Shown piece after piece: positions 1 to 12,800 of a stretch of DNA of 64,000 nucleotides. The DNA is from Ryuthela nishihirai (Eukaryota; Arthropoda; Arachnida; Araneae; Heptathelidae). A program made the translations under genes and the position numbers. The DNA is taken from positions 27,739,801-27,803,800 of the forward strand of contig JAWZYU010000019.1 in assembly GCA_038380435.1 (NCBI GenBank). Reading direction: 5' to 3'. Under the pieces are notes generated by a model. That model worked only from the letters and a program-made list of their open reading frames with translations, did not search any database and was not told the DNA's origin. Within the stretch, counting starts at the first letter, position 1. The number at the start of each line of letters is the position of its first letter.

Positions 1-64
1 CATCTTGATTTAATATTCTCTTTCAACCAATCTAGGATTCTCCCATCATTAGCGGAATTCTCAT

Positions 65-190
65 TCTCTTGATGGAAGGCTACCATCTGTCTGCTAAAAG
101 CTGTCTTGTGGTTTCCCTTGTCCCAATCTTGTCCTTCTGATCATTTTGTGCAGAAAAGTGTCACTCAGAGTTAAAATAATCCAAAATCCT
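65..190 (+). repeat. diverged 3' fragment of SINE family 1
   Basis: Text from gatggaaggctaccatctg to gtcactcagagttaaaata matches the last third of SINE family 1. The 5' part is missing. From 191 to 764 I see only AT-rich intron sequence. Confidence 0.6.
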
Positions 191-764
191 TTTCGAAACC
201 TAATTACAAACATCGCTTAGAAAGCTGATGTTGCAAAATCGTTAAGTCTGCCACCTGAGTCGTCTAGAATTGCTCATAATATTATTGCCCCAAAACGAAA
301 ATTATTATTCCATCATTGGAATTTAATTCCCATGCTGAAAAATGAATTTTGCTAAATTTAGTTGGATTTGCCTTCTGACTTAAAACGCTTCTATCTAATA
401 AAGAAGGACAACTAGTCAAAAAACCGGTTTGAAACTGTGAATTACGTTAAGAAAAGTAAACTCGAAAAGGGTTAAAGATATAATTTTTTAGTTTAGATGA
501 ATGCAGCAATTATTAAATTATTTGCACCACACATGTAACAAGTACATTTAGGCTATATTGTTAAATTGGTAGTCATCAAAATTACTTAGGAATTGTTGGG
601 AACTAAATTTAATTTCTAGGATTACTTCAGTTTAACCATTTTCATTCTTCGGATGTGAGCAAGCTTCATTACTACATTCAGACTTTTAATCTCTCAAGCG
701 AGGTCTGACAGGTGACTGTCAGCATAATACGTTATCGCAAAGGTCTGCGAGTCACAGTTCTCAT

Positions 765-1165
765 GGGGCGGGGGTGGCTCAGTCGGTAGCGCGCCAGGCT
801 CGAAATCTGTAGTTCCCAGGTTCGAGTCCCAGCTGGGTCAGCGTTGAGATTTATCTCCGCAAAAATTCCCAGCCCTGCCCACGGTCAGTAGGGGACACCG
901 ATGGGCTTGGAAAGGCCGTTCGGTGTTAAGCCGAACGTTAATTCCACGCTAAGCCGTGGCCCCGTGTGCGGGAGAGCCATACCCTGTGCTCGTTAAACAA
1001 CACGCTGGATGGCCTTGACGGGAGGCTACCATCTGTCTCCCAACAGCTGTTCCAGTGGGTCCCCTCACCCAACCTTCTCTGAGCCTTCGGGGTCCATGTG
1101 ACCTGGCCATTTAGCCCATGGTGTGCAAAAAAAGTGCCGCTCTGAGGTAAAACAGCCCAACACAA
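765..1165 (+). mobile_element. SINE family 1, full copy with 12-bp TSD
   Basis: A tRNA-like head carries an A box (TGGCTCAGTCGGTAG) and B box (GGTTCGAGTCCC), then a body of about 320 bp ending gtaaaacagcccaa. Direct repeats CACAGTTCTCAT flank it at 753-764 and 1166-1177. This is the reference for the family: about 390 bp, Pol III promoter, likely mobilised by a LINE of unknown identity. The tRNA-like head is not a functional tRNA gene. Confidence 0.9.
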
Positions 1166-1434
1166 CACAGTTCTCATAGATCGTAGGCTAAAAAACTTAT
1201 CAGTCACCATCCCAATGAATTTATAATATGTGAGAATTATCTAAGGTTTAAACACGTGGTCTCAGTCTCCCAAATTTCGACTTCCACTGGTAAATACAAT
1301 GTAAATATAAGAACCCGACCAATGCTTACTTTGAATAGATCTGAAGAATAATTAATAATAATTACATGTGACTTAAATGTACTATTAATTTTCAGTTAAA
1401 TTTGACTAAATCTCAGTGTTATTTCTCTTTGCAG

Positions 1435-1746
1435 TGCTCACATCTTGTCTTTACGAAGAAACTCCCGATTCTTACCCCACTTACACCGATCACATCCAGA
1501 TGATTGGGATCACCTCCAGCGACGTGTGTGAGCAGTTCTGCACCAACTACAGGAGTTTCAATTGTCGGTCGTTTGCTTACTACTCGAGCAACGGTCAGTG
1601 CTTCGTAAGTGGCGATGACAGAGCCAGCGGCGGTAGTGGAGCTGTACAGGCACGCCCGGGGCTTGTATACAACGAACGCAAGTGTCCTTCAGTGACTCCT
1701 CCCACGGAGAACCCGACCCCTCCAACCACAGGCTCTCCTCCACCAA
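1435..1746 (+). CDS. nompA: exon A: PAN module 1 (subtype A) plus Pro/Thr linker
   Basis: Acceptor tttgcag at 1434 and donor GTAAGG at 1747; phase 1 at both ends, so the exon is symmetric. It encodes a PAN/apple module with six cysteines (SC, VC, FC, NC, QC, KC) and the signature FNCRSFAYY, followed by a P/T-rich linker (TPPTENPTPPTTG). It aligns with module 4 (first half of the 13253 exon) and module 7, which share [NS]CRS. An in-frame ATG at 1416 lies in the intron polypyrimidine tract and is not a start. PAN modules usually mediate protein-protein or carbohydrate contacts outside the cell. Confidence 0.85.
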
Positions 1747-3841
1747 GTAAGGTTCCTTCCACTTCCACTAAAGAAGTTCGTAATTTCGTTATAACTTTCT
1801 CCATGTTCGTTTAATTTCTTTATTGAGCACGAAATAATTCGAGCACGATTTTTGTGTTCATTGTGACAAATACAGTACGTAACTTTCAAGTTACAAAATA
1901 GGCATAAAAATAATCAAGGAATTAGCTTCATTTCCTTGCAAACTTGAGTTAAACTTTTATTCTCATCTAAAATTCTTTATTCACGAGTGGTAGTTTCAGT
2001 AATGTCCTTTTCATCCTCTCACCTCATTGAAGGTCTAATCCTTTCTCTTGAGCTCATAATTTGCAGTTCCCTGGCCGAATCCCAATGTGCTACCGTTGAG
2101 ATTTATTTCTGCTACCTTCCATCCTGCACTGGTGAGAAAGAGGATACTGATGGGGCTTGAAAAGCCCGCCGTCCATCGGATGGGATGTTACGACGTGGCC
2201 CAATGTGCTGGAGAGCCATAACTTGTACATGCTAAAGAACACGCTGAATGATCTTTGAAGGGAGGATTCCATCTGTCTCCTAACCGGCGTCCAGTGGGTC
2301 CTCTTCTACCAACCTTCTCTACGTTATCGGGGTCTTTGTGATCCAGTCATTTATCCCATTGTGCACACAAAAGTGCAGCTCAGAGATGAAACAATCCAAA
2401 CAACCCTTTCCTTGATTCTTTAAGACTCACTGTTTAGTACTCTATCCACTAATCCGGGGTTTCCTAAATCAGGGTCAGGAATGAAACTTGGGTCATAAAG
2501 ATTTTATGATGGGTTGCGAAAGGCATAAGATTGACCTGGGCATTTAGCTTGCAGACAACACTAAAGTTTGGATCACAAGATGAATAAGAATTGGAATTTT
2601 GGGTCACGATCAAAAACATTTAGGAACCACTGTGCTAATGTATAGTTGTGAATATCGACAACTTGATAAAATGACCGTATTCCCGGCCTATACAAATTGC
2701 TGCTTAAAGCTGGTTGACGAAGCCTTCGTCTAACCTCGTTCTCAAATTGAAACCAGTAAAGAACTGAATAAATACATATTTAGAGAGTAAAACACCAAGT
2801 GTTCGTTTATTCTGCTAACACACAGTCCAATTTTAACCATAGCAACAAATTTCATGAAGGATTAATTGAAATGATGTCTTCTCGAATTTTTCCACATTTT
2901 CTCAGCGCTCTTAAAAGTTGAAACTACAGTTCTAAATCTTCAGTTTAATTCGCCTCTCACATTTTTGCATCTGCTACACAACTTTAAGTGTAATTATTAA
3001 GAGAGGCTCGCAAAGATGAGTTGTTTCATTTCAAAGCGGGACTATTTTTTTCAAGTAATGGGCTAAATGACCATATCACAAGAAGCATAAGCCTTCAGAA
3101 CTGGATTAAATATAAAAAAATAAATAAATACCCCCTCAAGCAGCTGCTTGCCACAGAGGTCTGACAGGAACCTGTCAGTTTATATGCTACAGTAGGAGAT
3201 CTGAGAGGATGGCAGGATGAGGGAATTCACTGATGCAGATGTTAGGGGCAGATAGCAGCCTCCAGTCAATGACATCAAGATGGTTCTTTAACGAGCACAG
3301 GGTATAGCTATTTGTACACTATACCACAGCCCAACATCCAATCTAACGGAGATTGGAATTTTAAAACCCATCAATGCTTCCGTATCTATGGGAGAGCAGG
3401 CACTACAGGAGCAAATTGCGACGGAGGCACAGTGGAGACTGGAACCTTGAAATATTTGATTATGAGTCCATATCAGGCTACTAATCTAAGGGACCTGGGT
3501 TCGAGCCCCGGGTTAAGGCATGGATGTGTGTGTCGTTTTTCTGCTGAGGTCCTGCCATTCTCTCAGATCTCCTACTGTGGCATGTAAACTGACAGGCTCC
3601 TGTCAGACCTCTGTGGCAAGCAGCTGCTTGAGGGGGTATTTATTTTAGCCGTCCCGTGGCCGAGTGGTTAGCGCGCTTGGCTACTGATCTAAGGGACCTG
3701 GGTTCGAGCCCCGGACAAGGCATGGATGTGTGTGTTGTTTTTCTGCTGAGGTCCTGCCATCCTCTCAGACCTTCTACTATGGCATATGAACTGACAGGCT
3801 CCTGTCAGACCTCTGTGGCAAGCAGCTGCTTGAGGGGGTAT

Positions 3842-3880
<39 letters not shown>

Positions 3881-6800
3881 TATCGCTATCGACTGAAGAG
3901 ACCTATTGATATTTGTAGACCTAAAATGCCCATGTTTGAATATCCTTGGTATAGATACAATAGAATCAAAAAAATTGCGGACCTATTAAAACCAGACGCT
4001 GCATACGGATTCTCTTTTCCAAGCTGAATATCTGGCTTGTTAGTAATTCAATGAATTTGTACTGTTTCTGTATAATTCTTGTGTTTATTGTTTGATGTTA
4101 GATAAGCTTTATATTTTTTTATCGAAACGATACTTTGCTATTCGAGGTATTTATAATCCAAGCGATATCATAAAATTCTGCGTTTATGCTTTTCTGTATA
4201 CTAAAAAGTTGCCTCTTTAAATGTCTTTTTTTTTCCAGCTCGTCAGTGCAGTCCAGGCGAGGTGATGATGCTCGAGAAGACAACGGGCTATCAGCACTTG
4301 GGATCCATCTCCATTTTATATCGCGGCAATCCCGACATCCCTGGCATCACCGCGGAATGTCGGAGGATGTGTGAACTGAATTATGAGTGCCGAGGCTTTA
4401 CTTTGGATTACCTGAAGCAGGAGTGTTACAGTGGAACCGAAACCTCAAGCACAAAGCCCAAAGAATTGATACCAGTGGAGAACAAAGCTTACTTTGAAGG
4501 AATTTGCTTACCATGTAAGTGAACGTTTCGTTTCTCGTCCTGAGGGGGGGCGGGGGTGGCTCAGTCGGTAGCGCGCAAGGTTCGAGTCCCAGCTGGGTCA
4601 GCGTTGAGATTTATCTCCGCAAAATTCCTCGCCCTGCCCATGGTCACTAGGGGACACCGATGGACTTGGAAATGCCGCCTTCCGTCGGATTGGACGTTAA
4701 TCCGTGGCCCGTATGCGGGAGAGCCATACCCTGTGCACGTTAAAGAACACGCTGGATGGCCTTGACGGGAGGCTACCATCTGTCTCCCAACAGCTGTTCC
4801 AGTGGGTCCCCTTCCCCAACCTTCTCTGAGCCTTCGGGGTCCATGTGACCTGGCTATTTAGCCCATGGTGTGCAAAAAAATGCCGCTCAGAGGTAAAACA
4901 ACTGAACTCTCGTCGTGTGAACTAATGAATTAATGAAAAGTTGCCTAATGTGACTAAAGCTGTTCATAATACGCACCAAATATTGGATCCGACTATGCCA
5001 TTCATCAAATGAAAAAAAAAATGCGAGCATATGTGGTGGTGGTCGGTAGTAAGGGAGACAGATTGACTGCCGAAAAAATAAAATGAAAATTACTTTTAAT
5101 TGCTCCACGATCTGAAACGTTTGGTTGTATGAGATCAGCTGACCATAAGAGCACGCTCTTTACCTAGGTATATGTGAATGGAAGCATTCATTTCCTGAGT
5201 TTCATCACGGAAGTACGTACCCATGATTTGGTTTTGGGGAGGGGGGTGTATATGTGAGAATTTAGATTCGGGGGAGGGGATCTGAGAATAAGACTTGTGG
5301 AGGATTTCCGAATTACTTAAATATTCCACCAAACAGGAAAGGTTAAAATGATAATATATATGGAAAAAATTAGAGTTGTTTATTTAATAACATTTTCAAT
5401 TAACTTAAATTTTAGCGTCAGACATATACACAGTCGTATCAGAATAACATGACCACCTACCTAATAATGGGAATGGGGGGTGGTCATATTATTCTGATAC
5501 GACTGTGTATATATGGGCTAACTAAATATAATAGTCTTTGTAAAAATAAAATAAAATTATACAAATATAACTGTTAGGGATTTCAAAGCAGATGGACAAG
5601 TTTGAGATTTGGTATAAGAAGACCGAATTTTCGGGGGAGGGGGAGGTTTTGGACTCCCTGGTCTCTCATGAATACGTCTCTGTCATCACGCACTTACTCT
5701 GCTATATAAAACTTAAGTTCAACGACTAGAGTCAGTTCGTATAATCGAGTTTCGGTTAATTAGGATTCTACACTGGTGTTCAAAAGTTAAGCATAGTTGT
5801 CAAAATGGGCTATATTGAACAAACAGTCGGCCAAAAACTGCAACAAAAAATATACGCAGATAACGTGAGGCACATGAAAATGTGGGAGAAATGATACAAT
5901 AGCATCTGATTACATTTAATAGATCTGATTACATTTAATTTGTGTTAGAAATAAGAACTGAAAACCTGTATTGGTATTATTAATAATGGGATAGATATGG
6001 AAAACATAATTTCTTGTCGCCAGCGCATTCTGCTTGTGTTCGAACAGATTTGTTGCTGTAACAGTATGTCACATAGACACCTCAACCCTACAGAGATATG
6101 TGGAATGCATTGAGGAGACGGATTTTGCCTCTTCCGAGAACTCTCCTGCAGCTCCGATCTGCTCTTGTGCAAGAATGCGATTTAATGTCGCAGAACCTTC
6201 TTATTGCTCTCGTCAACAGCATGCAACGTCGATGTGGCTCTTGTTATGTAGGCTCGTAATCTGTAGTTCCCAAATTCGAGTCCCAGCTGGGTCAGCGTTG
6301 AGATTTATCTCCGCAAAATTCCCCGCCCTGCCCACGGTCAGTAGGGGACACCGATGGGCTTGGAAAGGCAGCCATCCGTCGGATGGGACGTAAAGCCATG
6401 GTCCCGTGTGCGGGACAGCCATACCCTGTGCACGTTAAAGAACACGCTGGATGGCCTTGACGGGAGGCTACCATCTGTCTCCCAACAGCTGTTCCAGTGG
6501 GTCCCCTCCCCCAACCTTCTCTGAGCCTTCGAGGTCCATGTGACCTGGCCATTTAGCCCATGGTGTGCAAAAAAGTGCCGCTCAGAGGTAAAACAATCCA
6601 ATCCAATCTCTTGTTATGCTGTAAGGATTCATCAGACACTTACATACATATATATGTGAGAATACTCTTAATAAGAACATCGGAATGGCCTCTGCTTTTG
6701 ATCATCAGATACTTTACTGAATTCTCGTGCACGAGCTGATGCGTATCCAGGTAACTTCTCCGATTGCCACCCTATTGAACTACAGTGCATTGCTGCAGTT

Positions 6801-9800
6801 ATTCCTGCATTTTATTCCAGTTACTAGCTGACCTGTACACATCGCTGACCGAGTGTCACTTTCAATCTGTATATTCTTATTTTCGCTGCACTAAAGATAA
6901 ATTTTATAACTACTACCTCCCCCAGACTCTCCCAGGCACTTTGACGCAGATTCACCACTAAGAAAATTTCTTCGCGTTTGCTTGCGTTGTTCTGACGTCA
7001 GCGAGCTCTCTCATAGCCCGTGGCTTAGTTTCTACCTAAACCATCGAGTTTTTTATTTCCATTGCGACAGATTTTGCTGTATTATGGCTCCCGTGATACT
7101 CAATCGCACTGTACAAATTTCCTGCACAGGTTCCCGCCGTGTGCCCTGTGATTGGTTTAAAAATCAGGTTCCCACTTGGCCCGTGGCTTCGTTTCTACAC
7201 AAACTGTGACAGCTAGTGTATCACTTTTAATCTGCATATTCTGTTGTTTCCTGTGCTAATGGTTAGTTTTGTGAGTATCCCCCCCCCGACATTTTATCAC
7301 AGTCTGCACACGAAGAATTTCCCGGTGTTGCAAAGGTCACTGCTTACTCGGCGCGCGCTCTCATTGCCCGTGGCAAACGAAAGGTCCCAAATTTCGGAGG
7401 CCGGTTCCTACTGCCCGACCCCATGTTTGGTTAGAAAATCACGTCCCTAGCAGCAATGAAACGCCTAAATAATGCCTCTGGAAATATGGGGAATCTGGCA
7501 AAGGCATCAGATTTAAATGCTATTTTAACTCTTTACTTTCAGAGTTAGGGAGCAGTAAATGGCAACAATAGATTTGACAGCGTTATCGTTTCCCGTAGGA
7601 ATAGCATGTAAATATTTTTGCTTCTAGCAAGCCCCTCATTTGAACTTTCGACCTGAAATTCGGCTCTGCAATTCGGACCACAACCAGAAACATTATCTGA
7701 AAATTTGGAGCGTGTATGTTGATTTCCCGATGAGTTATGGCTGACACAATCACATATACACACATTTCATTTCATTCATTCAACTTCACGAGAATTGGGT
7801 GGTCCTTTTTCAGGCTTACCCATTTGGGATTTAGTGGAGAAATAGCTTTGATATTTATAATTTTTTTTCTTCTTTTTCAGGTTATATTTTAAGTATTCTC
7901 TTTATTTTTTATTATGACCCCTTTTTTGGATTATTAATATTTATATTTTGTTTTGGATTATTAATATTTATATATTTTTTTAGGATTTTTTGTTATATAT
8001 ATATTTTTTTAGGATTTTTTGTTATATATATATAGTTTTTTAGGATTTTTTGTTATATATATATTTTTTTAGGATTTTTTGTTATATATTTTTTTTAGAG
8101 TTTTTTTGTTGTATAATTTTTTTTAGAATTTTTTGTTATATATATATTTATTTTTTTAAATTTTTTTATAATTTATTCCATATATCTGTTTTTTTGAGGA
8201 AATCAAGTAGAAATCGAAAAATTTTTAATTTTATGGAGGAGACAGGAAAGTCAAGAATAGATTTTATATTATAACATATACACATAGACACCTTTTTTTA
8301 TTATATGGATATTGCTCATTTTTTCCCATATTTCATCTGAGTCTATCGCCCACGTCATTCAATCATCTCATATTTTTCATCTTATCCACTTTGTCAACTA
8401 CGCTTAACTTTTGGACATCAGTGAATTATACATAACGTTTAAATCGGCAGTTTTCTACTTTGCACTATCTGCAAAGAGTCAGATTTAAAGCAAACCTGTG
8501 TTGAAAAATAAAAGATTTATTTCGTAATACTACATTCATTCCCCTTTTATTCCTTTGCAGTTTATTTGGGGTGTTCGAAGCAGTGGATGTTCGAGAGGTA
8601 CGTGGACAAGGAGCTGCGAGGAGTGCAGGCGAGGGACGTAGTGCGCCTGGTCACGCGTTCCGACTGCGAGCGACGCTGCCTGGAGGAGAAGCGCTTCGTG
8701 TGCCGCTCGGCGAACTACTATAAATACAATCAGGAGTGTCGTCTCTTTGGAGAGGAGCGAACCACTCCTCATACTCAACTCGCTTATGCCAGCGGAGTGG
8801 ATTACTTGGAGAACCAGTGCAACATTGGTAAGTTGATAAAAAAATTCATGAATAGCATTGGGGAAAGTGTTGCTAAGTCCCAGCGTTGAGAGCAGACACG
8901 GTTTCTCCATCCTTCTGCTCGCTTCCAATGAGAAAAGTTTCATCTCTAAAAATAATTGCAATGATTGCAAATTGATTGCAAAATGAAACTAAATAATCTA
9001 CTACCGGAGTTGTGCGGGGGGGGGCGCCTCAGGGGATATATCGACAGGTTCGCAATCTACAGTTCCCAGGTTTGAGTTCCATTTGGGACAATGTTGTGAT
9101 TTATATCCGCTAATCACCATCCTGCCCTCGGCGAGAAAAGGTCGCCGTCCGTCGGATGGGACGTAAAGCCGTGGTTCCCTGTGTGGGAGAGCTACACCTA
9201 AACTTTAAAGCACGTTATAGAACAAGGTGGATGACTTTGACAGGAGGCTACCATCTATCTCCTAACAGCTGCAAAGTGAATGCCTTTCCCCCAACCTTTT
9301 CTGAGCCCTCGTGGTCTTTATGACCTGGCCATTTAACCCATTTGTGCAAACATTGTGTACCGCCCAGAGGTAAAACAGCTTAACCGGATTTAGATTCGAG
9401 TCCCAAGTGTGACAGCGTTGAGCTTTATCTCCGCTAACTCCGGTTCTGACATCGGTTAGAAAGGGGGCAGCGATAGATTTGAAAGGCAGCCTTCCATCGG
9501 ATGGGACGTTAAACCGTGGATCCGTGTTCAGGAGTGCATATCTTGTGCTCATTAATGAACACGCGGAATGTCCTTCATGAGAAGTTTGCATATATCTCCA
9601 GAGAGATGTCCAATGGATCCCCTTCTACAACCTCCCTTGAGTCCTGGGGCAGGGGTGGCTCAGTCGGTAGCGCACCAGGCTCGTAATCTGTAGTTCCCAG
9701 GTTCGAGTCCCAGCTGGGTCAGCGTTGAGATTTATCTTCGAAAAATTCCCCCGCCCTGCCCACGGTCAGCAGGGGACACCGATGGGCTTGGAAAGGCCGC

Positions 9801-12800
9801 CGTCCGTCGGATGGGACGTTAAGCCGTGGCCCCGTGTGCGGGAGAGACATACCCTGTGCACGTTAAAGAACACGCTGGATGGCCTTGACGGGAGGCTACC
9901 ACCTGTCTCCCAACAGCTGTTCCAGTGGGTCCCCTCCCCCAACCTTCTCTGAGCCTTCGGGGTCCATGTGACCTGGCCATTTAGCCCATGGTGTGCAAAA
10001 AAAGTGCCGCTCAGAGGTGAAACAACCCAACCCTTGAGTCCTTGCAATTATTATTTAACTGTGACATTTTAAATCATTGACTGCACAATATTTCCACGCA
10101 GAGGTAAAACAATCCAACCGGATAAGGACATAGTGGATGACAGATAGTAGAAACGAATAGATGAAAAAAGGGACTAAAATTATAAGAATAAATAATTGTT
10201 TTTCTAAAGCACCTCTATTTTGACATTGACGTCTGACAGTTTCCAATAAATGTAAAATGTCATGGAAAATAATTAAAAAATAATTTGAGGGAGACAAACG
10301 TCACCAGAAATAAAAAAGAAATGCAAATAGCAGTTCTGTATACTTGAATCAATTATACTCATGTGTTATCTAGTGGTTAGCAAACCTGACTACTAGAAGA
10401 ATCGGCTGAGGGGGTATTGCGCCAGGTTCCTAATCTGCAGTTCCCAGATTCGAGTCTCGCCTGGGCGAACGTTGAGATTAATCTACGTAAAATACCGATG
10501 AGCTTGGAAAGACCGCCGTCCATCGGATGGGACGTGAGCCGCAGGGTCCCTCTGACTAACTATGGCTCCATGTGGGAGAGTCACACCTAAACTATGGCTC
10601 CATGTGGGAGAGTCACACCTAAACTATGGCTCCATGTGGGAGAGTCACACCTAAACTATGGCTCCATGTGGGAGAGTCACACCTAAACTTTGCGGGAGAG
10701 ACATAGCCTGTGTAAAGAACACGCTGGTTTGCTTTGACGGGAGGCTGCCATTTGTTTCCTAACAGCTATCCAATAAGTCCCCACTTCTCTGAGCTTCTCT
10801 CAAGCTTCTCTTAGTCCTCCGGTCCATGGGGCGGGGGTGGCTCAGTCGGTAGCGCGCCAGGCTCGTAATCTGTAGTTCCCAGGTTCGAATCCCAGCTGGG
10901 TCAGCGTTGAGATTTATCTCCGCAAAATTCCCCGCCCTGCCCACGGTCTGTAGGGGACACCGATGGGCTTGGAAAGGCCGCCGTCCGTCGGATGGGACGT
11001 TAAGCCGTGGTCCCGTGTGCGGGAGAGCCATACCCTGTGCACGTTAAAGAACACGCTGGGAAGCTACCATCTGTCTCCCAACAGCTGTTCCAGTGGGTCC
11101 CCTCCCCCAACCTTCTCTGAGCCTTCGAGGTCCATGTGAACTGGCCATTTAGCCCATGGTGTGCAAAAAAGTGCCGCTCAGAGGTAAAACAACCCAACAA
11201 CCCTCCGGTCCATGTGACTTGGCCATTTAGCACCTTGAATGTAAAAAAGTGCTGTTAATAGGAAAACAAACCAACCTGATTATTAGACAAGCAGGCATGC
11301 CCTTGTGTGAGAAACACCAGTACAAATCCAATAGAGCTTCCAAGTTATCTCTGTCCTTTGAATTCTTAAGTAATTTCCTCCACAGTGAAATACGATAATT
11401 TCTAAGTTACTATAATGATTTAAGTAAGTCTTAATTTGTGTAGTAAGACATAATTTGATTTTAGTAAGATAGATATAGTAAGACATAATTTGAAATGTGT
11501 AATTAGTCAGTTATTAATTATTAGACTTTCAGTTGGATTCTTTGACAGTCACCAATTCCTTTCTAGTGCTAAAAAAGTTTCACGTTTTCCTTCAGTGTCA
11601 TAGTTCAAAGAACGTGTCTCCATTTGTTTGGATATTGCGCTTTTGTTTCGATCTGCTGAAACAAGATAATTACAAGAGTTAGCTTTGGGATTGCTTTAGC
11701 CTGCAAAAGGATGTCTAATTTTTTAATATGGTCCTGGTATGATCTATAGTCACTGGCCAAGTGAGTGTTCATGCATCTTATTAACACTATTTCATTTGGA
11801 ATTAGGTTTTTGAGTAATCTAATATTCTGGGTGAAATCCTCACACATAAAGATATCTACTGGATTTATAGTGATGAAAGGGGTTTTACAAAGGACCACTA
11901 GATAGTTGTTCAGTAAAGATAGAAGCCTTCTGTAAAATCCACGTCAATCTTTACTTTAGGTCATTTGACGATCCCAAGTCAGTTGAATACAGATATAGGT
12001 AGTATCTATGCATAAATATTGTAATTGTAAAAGTATGCGAAAAATTGCTATTAAAGTATTCCTTGAAAAAATATTAAAGTATTCCTTTAAAGTATTCACT
12101 GAAAGGTTTGTTTTATTTTAACGTTAAAATTTAATGTCAGTATGGTAGCCTCAAAACACCGATAATAGCCATTAAGATTATTATTTTTTTAATCGCTTAA
12201 TAAATTGAATAAATTTTTTCGACGTTTTTGTTCAGTTGTCAGAGACGTAACCACTGAGTTTAATGTCAATACAAACATAGAGTAACCCGGCTGAAAGTAA
12301 TTTTTTTTCATATTTGATATCGACGTTAAACTAAGAGTGAATGCTTCTCTGACAATTGTTTTGTTATTTTCCAAAAGTGATAACGATTTTCTTCATTATA
12401 AAAATGTTTTTTCTGTCCTCCGTATAGAATTACATTGCTGCCTTTACATATGTTTTTTTTAATTGGTTCTTTTATTGTTTATTCAGATTGTCATTTGTTG
12501 GCATTTTAATTGGTTTAATTACTCACTCCATAAAACAAATATTTTCTTGTTGTGTAGATAAGATTCATTAAATATGTTTTACCTATTTCTTGAAAAATCG
12601 CTGAAAATATCGTCTTAAAAATGCAAAACATAGAATAGACAAAACAAGTGGACTATCCGTAGAAAACGGATAGAAACAATCATAGTAGTTTTTAACTTTC
12701 AAAAGTTTTAACTTATGAGATGTGAATTTTACATGGAAACTGTACATCTTACCGCAATTACTGGGTTGTGTGTCAGTAAAATTGCATATAAATCGCGATA

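Noticed and set aside
777..850. tRNA gene (A and B boxes present)
   Set aside because: The same head repeats more than 15 times attached to a conserved SINE body with TSDs; anticodon and acceptor stems are not maintained.
1416..1434. translation start (ATG at 1416) for the host gene
   Set aside because: It lies in the polypyrimidine tract of a strong acceptor; a hydrophobic start is mimicked by TTATTTCTCTTT. Similar intronic ATGs precede 21523 and 26843.
3647..3715. tRNA gene on the + strand
   Set aside because: It is the head of SINE family 2, present in several copies with the same non-tRNA tail.
8536..8970. 144-codon minus-strand gene opposite exon C
   Set aside because: It is a shadow of the GC-rich PAN exon and has no recognisable domain.
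11605..11898. 97-codon minus-strand frame
   Set aside because: No domain or gene context; could be a decayed element but nothing supports it.
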